Source: CAVSIS01 sp963814875
Lineage (GTDB): Bacteria; Acidobacteriota; Thermoanaerobaculia; Thermoanaerobaculales; Sulfomarinibacteraceae
Direction: 5' to 3'
Assembly: GCA_963814875.1 (NCBI GenBank)
Contig: CAWFFJ010000016.1
Location: forward strand, 85,625-149,624
DNA: 64,000 nucleotides
The notes beneath the pieces were generated by a model. That model was not told the origin of the DNA and made no database searches. It saw only the letters and a program-made list of their open reading frames with translations. The position numbers and the translations under genes are program-made. Shown here piece by piece: positions 58,219-64,000 of this stretch (positions are counted from its first letter, which is position 1; every line of letters begins with the position of its first letter).

Positions 58219-58228
58219 CTCGCCCCCC

Positions 58229-59227
58229 TCAGTAACGGAAGAGCATCGACGCGCAGGTCAGGCCACCACCGAACGCCGACGCGAGCACGAGGTCACCGCG
58301 CTTGAGCCGTCCCTCGTCCACCGCGTCGGCCATGGCGAGCGGAATCGAGGCCGCCGAGGTGTTTCCGGTGTGCTGCACGTTGACGAAGACCTTGTCCTCG
58401 CCGAGCCCCAACCGGCTGGCCACCGCCTGCAGAATGCGGATGTTCGCCTGATGGGGAATGAAGAGGTCGAGGTCTTCGGGCGCCATCCCGGCGCTTTCGA
58501 GGACCGACAGGCTGAGCTCGGTGAGGGCGCGGACCGCGACCTTGAAGGTCTCGTTGCCGCGCATCTTGATGAACGGGAGCCGCTGGTCGATGGAATCGTG
58601 GCTCGACGGGGGGTAGCGGCAGCCACCGCCGGGCATGCAGATCATGTCGGCGTAGGTTCCGTCGGTCCGCCAATCGACCTGGAGGATGCCTTCGCCGGCC
58701 GGTGCCGGCTCGAGCACGACCGCTCCGGCGCCGTCGCCGAACAGGACGCAGGTTGTCCGGTCGGTCCAGTCGGTGAACCGGGTCAGGCACTCTGCGCCAA
58801 TGACCAGCACCCGGCGGGAGGTCCCGGTCGCAATGAACTGGCGGGCGACATTGACCGCGTACACGAACCCAGAGCAGGCCGCCGAGAGGTCGAAACAAGC
58901 CGCATTGACAACTCCCAGGCGCGGCTGGAGGATCGCCGACGAGGCTGGGATCGGCTGCTCGGGGGTCGCCGTCGCGAGGATCACCAGATCGACCGACTTC
59001 GGATCGACCCCCGCGTCAGCCATCGCCGCCTTTCCGGCGCGCTCGGCGAGGTCGACAACCCCTTCACCGTCGGCCACGACCCGCCGTTCCCTGATGCCGG
59101 TGCGGGTGGTGATCCACTCGTCGGAGGTGTCGACCATCGCCTCGAGGTCGTGGTTTGTCAGCACCTTTTCGGGCCGAAACGCCCCGATACCGGTCATCTT
59201 CGCCGTCTGCGCGAAGGCATCGTGCAT
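58229..59227 (-). CDS. fabH: 3-oxoacyl-ACP synthase III
   Basis: A 332-residue condensing enzyme that starts fatty-acid synthesis from acetyl-CoA and malonyl-ACP. Catalytic Cys in DLSAACSGFVYAV (about 117), His in FIPHQANIRI (about 250), Asn in NVQHTGNTSAASIP (about 280). ATG at 59227 sits next to the plsX stop (one base gap). Confidence 0.96.
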   Translation of the reverse strand: MHDAFAQTAKMTGIGAFRPEKVLTNHDLEAMVDTSDEWITTRTGIRERRVVADGEGVVDLAERAGKAAMADAGVDPKSVDLVILATATPEQPIPASSAILQPRLGVVNAACFDLSAACSGFVYAVNVARQFIATGTSRRVLVIGAECLTRFTDWTDRTTCVLFGDGAGAVVLEPAPAGEGILQVDWRTDGTYADMICMPGGGCRYPPSSHDSIDQRLPFIKMRGNETFKVAVRALTELSLSVLESAGMAPEDLDLFIPHQANIRILQAVASRLGLGEDKVFVNVQHTGNTSAASIPLAMADAVDEGRLKRGDLVLASAFGGGLTCASMLFRY

Positions 59228-59228
59228 G

Positions 59229-60266
59229 TCAGTCGCTCCCCGTGTCCTCGCTCTCCGTCAGCACCTCGAGGGCCTTCTCGCGGATGCGCTCGATGACCCC
59301 GCTGGAGGCGTAGGAGGCGGCGAACCTGATCGCATTGCGGATCGCCCGAGCCGATGAGCGGCCATGCCCGATCAGACACGCACCGTTCACGCCCAGCAGA
59401 GGCGCCCCCCCGTACTCCGTATAGTCTACCTTCTGACGAAGGTTGAGGAACGCGCCTTTGGCCATCAGAAGACCCGCCCCGTAGACCGGCGACTGCCGCG
59501 CCTCGTCCTTGAGCGCGCCGATGACCAGCTCCCCCAAGCCCTCTGCCGTCTTCAGAATGACATTGCCGGTGAACCCGTCGCAGACCACCACGTCGACGCC
59601 GCCGGCGAAAATGTCTCGCCCCTCCACGTTGCCGATGAAGTTGATGCCTGTCGCCGCGATGTGACGGTACTGCTCGCGGACGCGACGACCGCCCTTGCCC
59701 TCCTCCTCGCCGACCGACATCAACCCCACACGGGGTTCGGGCACGCCGAGAACGGCCTCGGCGTAGAACGAGCCCATCACTGCGAACTGGACCAGGTGAA
59801 TCGGCTTGCACTCGATGTTGGCGCCGACGTCGAGGAGCAGGGTGTGACCGTTGACGCGCGGCAGCAGGGCTGCCAGCGCCGGCCGCTCGATGCCCTCAAT
59901 CATCCCGAGAACCGAGCGCGCCGCTAGCCACGCCGCGCCCGTGTTGCCCGCGGTGACCATCGCCGAGGCCTGACCATCGCGCACCAGGCGGGCGCAGACC
60001 GTCAGCGACGACTGGCGCTTGGAGCGCAGCACGACGGATGGGGCCTCCGCCATGCCGACGACGTCGGGCGCATCGATCACTTCCAGCGTCTCGGGTAGAG
60101 TGCGGAACAGCCCCAGCACTCGGTGGATTCGCCGCGTCGGTCCGACCAGGCGCACGGCGATCCCGAGCTCCTTGACCGCACGGAGAGCGCCCTCGATGAT
60201 CGCACGGGGTGCATGATCCCCGCCCATGGCATCGACAGCGATGACGGCCGAGGCTGGAGTGGTCAC
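59229..60266 (-). CDS. plsX: Phosphate acyltransferase PlsX
   Basis: A 345-residue enzyme making acyl-phosphate from acyl-ACP for phospholipid synthesis. AVDAMGGDHAP at the N-terminus, VTAGNTGAAWLA, LLDVGANIECKP, LMSVGEEEGKG, VVCDGFTGNVILK and YGGAPLLGVNG are all family signatures. It starts with GTG at 60266. Between it and rpmF is a 229-base gap (60267-60495), unusually long for this operon, in which I see no gene or clear signal. Confidence 0.96.
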   Translation of the reverse strand: MTTPASAVIAVDAMGGDHAPRAIIEGALRAVKELGIAVRLVGPTRRIHRVLGLFRTLPETLEVIDAPDVVGMAEAPSVVLRSKRQSSLTVCARLVRDGQASAMVTAGNTGAAWLAARSVLGMIEGIERPALAALLPRVNGHTLLLDVGANIECKPIHLVQFAVMGSFYAEAVLGVPEPRVGLMSVGEEEGKGGRRVREQYRHIAATGINFIGNVEGRDIFAGGVDVVVCDGFTGNVILKTAEGLGELVIGALKDEARQSPVYGAGLLMAKGAFLNLRQKVDYTEYGGAPLLGVNGACLIGHGRSSARAIRNAIRFAASYASSGVIERIREKALEVLTESEDTGSD

Positions 60267-60495
60267 GCCTCAGCCTCTCGGCTCGAGCGACGGGACACGA
60301 CCTGCATGGAGTCGGCGGCGCGGAGCCCTGGGAAGAGGGAGCGGGTCACGGCGACTCGGCGCACGCCGAGCCGCCCGGAGGCCGGCCCGTAGCCGGGCGC
60401 GACATGGACGCACGAGCTCGCCCCGCCGACACCCTCGCCGGCGGCGTCGCCTTGCCGCTGTGTCCGCGTCGCCCGCAGCTCATGCCGGGGGCGCC

Positions 60496-60681
60496 TCAGT
60501 CGAGGTCCTCGACCTCGACGACCTGACGGCCCTTGTAGCTCCCGCAGTGCGGGCAGACCTGGTGCGGCGGCTTGGGTTCGAAGCAGGAGGTGCACAGGCT
60601 CCAGCCTGCCGGCACCAGAGCGTGGTGGGACCGACGCTGCCTGCGGCGGGTCCTCGAGATACGGTTCTTCGGGTTCGGCAT
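60496..60681 (-). CDS. rpmF: 50S ribosomal protein bL32
   Basis: A 61-residue ribosomal protein. MPNPKNRISRTRRRQRRSHH is the typical basic start. CTSC (30-33) and CPHC (43-46) form the zinc-binding version of the protein. GGAGC lies upstream. It sits between yceD (25 bases) and plsX, the classic order. Confidence 0.95.
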   Translation of the reverse strand: MPNPKNRISRTRRRQRRSHHALVPAGWSLCTSCFEPKPPHQVCPHCGSYKGRQVVEVEDLD

Positions 60682-60706
60682 CGTCTCGCTCCGTTCGTCG
60701 TTGTAC

Positions 60707-61231
60707 TCAGGAAGGGCGCTCCGAGAGATCGCGCAGGGCCGCCCAGCGCGGGTCAGGCTCCGGCGTGCACTGGCAGGCGCCCTCGAGATTCCGGTTTTCG
60801 CCGCAGGTGGGACACAGGCCTGCGCAGTCGTCGCGACACACCACCCGCATCGGCAGGGCGAGCAGGATCTGCTCGGCCGCGACCTCGCCAAGGTCGAGCT
60901 CGTCATCGACGAGCTGCACCCGGTCGAGGTCACCGTCGCCGAGCTCAACCTCGTCGACCCCGTCACTGGCGATCACTCGGCACAGCTCGAACGCGAAAGT
61001 CTCCCGAGCCTGCCAGGGGACCGCCGTGAGGCAGCGGACGCAGGTCAGGGAGCCGCTCGCCTCGAGTGTGCCGGCGACCGCGTACCCTCCGCCGACTGGG
61101 CGCACCTCACCCGACAGGCGAGCGTGCACCGGCGCCGCCACTTCGCTGGCGTCGAGCCGCTCCGGCGCAACCTCCAGCTCCTCGACGAAGCCCACGGGCT
61201 CCGTGGTAACTCGGGACAGATTGATCCTCAC
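60707..61231 (-). CDS. yceD: YceD/DUF177 family protein
   Basis: A 174-residue protein of the DUF177 family that precedes rpmF in most bacteria and has been tied to 23S rRNA accumulation. SGSLTCVRCL (about residue 60) and CRDDCAGLCPTCGENRN (about 132) hold the conserved cysteines. The GTG start follows GGGAGGGG. A TTGACG-16-TATACT promoter lies just upstream. Confidence 0.9.
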   Translation of the reverse strand: MRINLSRVTTEPVGFVEELEVAPERLDASEVAAPVHARLSGEVRPVGGGYAVAGTLEASGSLTCVRCLTAVPWQARETFAFELCRVIASDGVDEVELGDGDLDRVQLVDDELDLGEVAAEQILLALPMRVVCRDDCAGLCPTCGENRNLEGACQCTPEPDPRWAALRDLSERPS

Positions 61232-61255
61232 GCGCCCCTCCCGGGACGATTGGGA

Positions 61256-61283
61256 AGTATAGCATCGAGCCGGGGGCCGTCAA
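61256..61283 (-). promoter_or_regulatory. Promoter of the yceD-rpmF-plsX-fabHDG operon
   Basis: On the minus strand TTGACG (61278-61283), 16-base spacer, TATACT (61256-61261). A start near 61249 gives an 18-nt leader that includes the ribosome site. The -35 overlaps the last bases of the upstream gene. Confidence 0.75.
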
Positions 61284-62104
61284 CGACGCGCGGGGCCGCC
61301 GAGACGGAGGATGCCGAGCACCGGCTCCGAGGACACCGCGAGAGCGGCTGCGAAGGTCCCTGACCCCAGGGCGACGAGGGACACCGCGGTCCACGCCGCA
61401 TCGCCGATCCAGGGCAGGAAACGCAGACACAGCAGCAGCGCGACGCCGATGAAGACCTCGAAGGAGGGCGGCAGGATCCGGCCCACCAGAGAGCGCAGGG
61501 CCCGAGCGCCGATCGCGGTGCCGAGGACGGCGAGCCCGATCGCCTTGCCGGCGAAAAAGACCAGCCACAGACCAGTGGCGAGCGGGACTCCGGCGGCGGG
61601 ACCCAGGCCGAGGGCCGCGAGCAGGGCGGCGATCAGAGTCACGAAGGCCAGCGCTCCGAGCACCACAACTCGCAGGCCGAGCCGCGGCAGCAGGTCGCCG
61701 TTCGCCCGCACCCAGGTGGGAAACAGAAAGGCGAGCGCGGTCGTCACCAGCAACCAACCTCCGGCGGTGAGCGCCCGCACTGCGACGTCGATCCCGCGCG
61801 GCGCCCCTGCGCCGTCCGGGTGGACAGTGAGGCTGGCGAGCGAGCGGATCGCGATGATCCGGCCCTCGATCACGGCGCCGGGATCGGCAACGACGCGACC
61901 GAAGACTGCGATCACATGCCCATGTACGCGGGCATGCGGACCCAGGTGGACGTCGCCGCCGAGCGCGACCACATCACCGGCAACCTCTTCGTCGACTTGC
62001 AGATCGGACACGATGGCAGCGCGGCCCGGTGCGACCGAGGCGGCGGTCACCGGGGCCGATGCCCCGAGCAGGCAGAGGAGCAGGATCAGTCGTCGCGCCG
62101 CCAT
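61280..62104 (-). CDS. Bactofilin-like domain protein with membrane helices
   Basis: About 274 residues. Signal peptide to about 25 (ends VTAASVAPG). Residues about 30-85 carry short parallel-beta repeats (VAGDVVALGGDVHLGPHARVHGHVIAVFGRV), like bactofilin or polymer-forming cytoskeletal domains. Four to five membrane helices follow. ATG at 62104 follows GGGAGTGG; an ATG at 62122 is an alternative. It overlaps the anti-sigma gene by 19 bases and is likely part of the same transcript. The role is probably in the envelope. Confidence 0.7.
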   Translation of the reverse strand: MAARRLILLLCLLGASAPVTAASVAPGRAAIVSDLQVDEEVAGDVVALGGDVHLGPHARVHGHVIAVFGRVVADPGAVIEGRIIAIRSLASLTVHPDGAGAPRGIDVAVRALTAGGWLLVTTALAFLFPTWVRANGDLLPRLGLRVVVLGALAFVTLIAALLAALGLGPAAGVPLATGLWLVFFAGKAIGLAVLGTAIGARALRSLVGRILPPSFEVFIGVALLLCLRFLPWIGDAAWTAVSLVALGSGTFAAALAVSSEPVLGILRLGGPARR

Positions 62105-62625
62105 GCCACTCCCGGACGCCATCGCCTCACGGCGAGGACGACCGACGCGAGCCCGAGCACGGCAACGGCGGAGCCCGCCAGCGGCATGATGGCGGGCAGG
62201 GCGGAGCCGACCGTGCGGGTGACCGCGAGCAGGGCGACGCTCCAGTCAGAGGCCGCCCCGAGCAGGTGCAACCAGCCGTGGCCCGCGACCATCGGCACCT
62301 GGCCGAGCAGGCGGCCGCCCGGCAGCCCACCGGCGAGCACGCCGCCCGCCGTGATCACGGCAAGCGAGGCGGCAACCGGCACTGCCGCGAGCAACGACCG
62401 TCGGAGGCTGTGCGTCGGCAGATGGTCGAGGACGAGCTGCTCGAGATCCGGGTCGGTTGGTGGAAGTGCGGACTCGACAACCGACGCGAGCCGGCGTTCG
62501 AAGGCGGCCGTCTCAGCGCAGGCGGAGCAGGAGGCGACGTGGCGGCGAGCCTCGGGCGGCAGCTGGTCGAGGGTTCCTCGCGCCTCCACCAGAAGCTCTG
62601 CGACCTCATGACACGGACTCTCCAC
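62086..62625 (-). CDS. Anti-sigma factor with zinc-finger (zf-HC2) domain
   Basis: A 179-residue protein. The N-terminal HVASCSAC motif (H-x3-C-x2-C, about residue 29) is the ZAS anti-sigma finger. Residues about 75-170 contain two or three hydrophobic segments that would anchor it in the membrane. GTG at 62625 follows GAGGAGG. It begins 22 bases after the ECF sigma gene, the standard sigma/anti-sigma arrangement, so it probably holds that sigma inactive. Confidence 0.88.
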   Translation of the reverse strand: MESPCHEVAELLVEARGTLDQLPPEARRHVASCSACAETAAFERRLASVVESALPPTDPDLEQLVLDHLPTHSLRRSLLAAVPVAASLAVITAGGVLAGGLPGGRLLGQVPMVAGHGWLHLLGAASDWSVALLAVTRTVGSALPAIMPLAGSAVAVLGLASVVLAVRRWRPGVAWRRDD

Positions 62626-62647
62626 GGGGCGCCTCCTCTCCGTCAGC

Positions 62648-63235
62648 TTACAGGAAGCTGACCAGCGCTCTCCGTAATACGGTGTGAGCGCGGAAAAGTT
62701 TGTTCTTGACCGTACCGATCGGCATGCTCTTGAAGTCCGCGATCTCCTGGTAGCTCAGGCCCGCGAAGTGGCGCAGCAGGACCAGCTCGCGATACTCCGG
62801 CCGGAGCTCGTTGATTGCACCCCGCAGCTCCCGGGCGAGCTCGCGGTTTTCGAAGTGCTCGAGGGGATCCTTGCCGAGGTCCGCAACGGCCACCTCAATC
62901 TCCTCGCCGTCCGCGTCCTCGCGAACCAGCGGAACGGTCGAGATCCGACGGCGCCGGAGGTGGTCGATGCCGAGGTTATGCCCGATCCGGAACAGCCAGG
63001 TGGAGAACTTGTAGCGCGGGTCGAAGCGGTCGAGGGCTGACCAGGCGCGCAGGAAGGTCTCCTGGGCGAGCTCACGCGCGAGCTCGAGGTCACCGACGAG
63101 CTGGGCCAGAAAGGCCGTCAGCCGGCGCTGGTAGCGACGGACGAGACGCGTAAACGCCGCCTGGTCGCCCTCGACGGCCAGCGCCACGAGACTCTCGTCG
63201 CTCGGTCGAACCACCGCCCCTCCCGGTCGCGACAT
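62648..63235 (-). CDS. ECF RNA polymerase sigma factor (RpoE-like)
   Basis: A 195-residue sigma-70 family protein. Region 2 (about 25-95) has FTRLVRRYQRRLTAFLAQLVGDLELARELAQETFLRAW and the FSTWLFRIGHNLGIDHLRRR motif. Region 4 (about 140-190) has LRPEYRELVLLRHFAGLSYQEIADFKSMPIGTVKNKLFRA. It belongs to the RpoE-like ECF group and pairs with the zinc-finger anti-sigma factor just downstream. Confidence 0.94.
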   Translation of the reverse strand: MSRPGGAVVRPSDESLVALAVEGDQAAFTRLVRRYQRRLTAFLAQLVGDLELARELAQETFLRAWSALDRFDPRYKFSTWLFRIGHNLGIDHLRRRRISTVPLVREDADGEEIEVAVADLGKDPLEHFENRELARELRGAINELRPEYRELVLLRHFAGLSYQEIADFKSMPIGTVKNKLFRAHTVLRRALVSFL

Positions 63236-63335
63236 GTTAGCGCCATCGGGCCACCATGACGGCGGCCCGATGACACTCGGATCGACCGCCGACGCCGTGC
63301 TGTTCGGCGATCACCCAAGACGGTCGACGTCGTGC

Positions 63336-64000
63336 TCAGCCCTTCGCGTAGCCGAGCATCTCCTTCGCGACCGCGGCGTCCGGGTCATCGGGGGTGAGCT
63401 CGAGGAACCGCTGAAGGTGCTGCTTCGCACCCGCCATGTCGCCGGTGTTGAACAGCGCCAGCCCGAGGATGTAGTGGGCACGTGCATGGTCTGGCCGGAC
63501 CTTGAGCACTTCCTCGAGGGCCGTGATCGCCTCGGCGGTCTGGTTCTTGTTGTACAGCTCGACCGCGTGCTGGTACAGGCCCGTCGCGGCCCACTCCGGG
63601 TCGGCCTGCACAAGGGTGTCGAGAGTCGCCTTCGCGGTCTCTTTGTCGCCGCCCAGGCGGGCCGCGTCGTAACGGATCTGCATCGCCTTGATATTGTCCG
63701 GCTCCCGCTGGAGAGCGGCCTCGGCCTCCTTCTGGGCGGCCGGATACTGGCGGTCGCGCAGGTAGAGCGCGGCGAGAGCAATGTGGGCCTGCGTCAGCTC
63801 GGGGTCGAGCACCACGACCTGCTCGAACTTGCTCTTGGCGACCGCGAGGTTGCCGCTGTTGTAGGCCTCGGCGGCCTCGTTGAACAACAACCGCGCCGCC
63901 GCTTCGCCGCCGCCGGCTTTCTTCAGGGCCTCGGCCGCCTCGGCGGTCTTGTCGGCGTCGCCGAGCTGCCGGTAGGCCTCGTAAAGCAGCTGCAGGGCAC
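63336..64000 (-). CDS. TPR-repeat protein (5' end outside window)
   Basis: The frame is open to the right edge; the gene starts beyond base 64000. At least five tetratricopeptide repeats are seen (for example LLFNEAAEAYNSGNLAVAKS, AAEAL linkers, LVLDPELTQAHIALAALYL-like units and ARAHYILGLALFNTGDMAGAKQ). The C-terminus is complete at YAKG. TPR proteins scaffold other proteins; the partner is unknown. It precedes the ECF sigma gene by 100 bases on the same strand. Confidence 0.85.
   Translation of the reverse strand, partial: ALQLLYEAYRQLGDADKTAEAAEALKKAGGGEAAARLLFNEAAEAYNSGNLAVAKSKFEQVVVLDPELTQAHIALAALYLRDRQYPAAQKEAEAALQREPDNIKAMQIRYDAARLGGDKETAKATLDTLVQADPEWAATGLYQHAVELYNKNQTAEAITALEEVLKVRPDHARAHYILGLALFNTGDMAGAKQHLQRFLELTPDDPDAAVAKEMLGYAKG

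Noticed and set aside
60263..60595. 110-codon minus-strand frame filling the rpmF-plsX gap, with a GTGA overlap to plsX
   Set aside because: The only early starts lie inside rpmF, the composition is GC-driven Arg/Ala/Gly with no protein pattern, and no ribosome site precedes a start in the gap.

Overview
The window is high-GC DNA from a Gram-negative-type bacterium, densely packed with genes on both strands. Oar-like TonB-dependent receptors with carboxypeptidase-type N-termini, an Mla lipid-transport set, the futalosine menaquinone route (mqnE), selenocysteine decoding (selB) and abundant intergenic palindromes fit Acidobacteriota, perhaps a Thermoanaerobaculia-like lineage. That placement is inference from gene content; there is no rRNA here to test it.

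Layout. 1-10.3 kb: 3' part of selB, a TonB-C-like secreted protein, a glycosyltransferase, an alpha/beta hydrolase, hsp20 with a strong promoter carrying a HAIR-like operator, a PilZ protein, a DUF362 ferredoxin-like protein with its lipoprotein partner, a DUF1028 protein, and a hemerythrin behind a textbook class II FNR-type promoter. 10.4-17.1 kb: a diguanylate cyclase, four tRNA genes, rph, the murI-gerM-amidase group, and tmRNA. 17.1-24.6 kb: comM and a 773-residue protein with a divergent class III nucleotidyl cyclase domain, separated by a 3.3-kb insertion bounded by 282-bp direct repeats that leaves both host genes whole. 24.8-32.6 kb: one leftward operon dnaB-mlaE-mlaF-mlaD-radA-glycosyltransferase; radA is frameshifted. 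32.8-46.9 kb: aroB, an Oar-like receptor, a 5'-nucleotidase, aroC, ispH, a zinc-ribbon membrane protein, carB and carA. 47-55 kb: an S9 peptidase, rho, mqnE, a tandem repeat block, and a class C group II intron sitting in one arm of a long palindrome next to a four-helix-bundle gene. 55-64 kb: cvpA-like and CBS genes, the fatty-acid/phospholipid operon yceD-rpmF-plsX-fabH-fabD-fabG, a bactofilin-like membrane protein, an anti-sigma/ECF sigma pair, and a TPR protein that runs off the right edge.

Most genes are housekeeping. The unusual content lies between genes: a family of about 178-bp imperfect palindromes with a covarying central hairpin (three copies), inverted pairs of ACCAAGACACCAAG-type repeats beside gene ends (three pairs and a half), CCACAGAG-type repeats (four), the gene-sparing insertion, and the group II intron. 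Several genes have a TANNNT -10 box 6-9 nt before the start codon and no Shine-Dalgarno, suggesting leaderless mRNAs.
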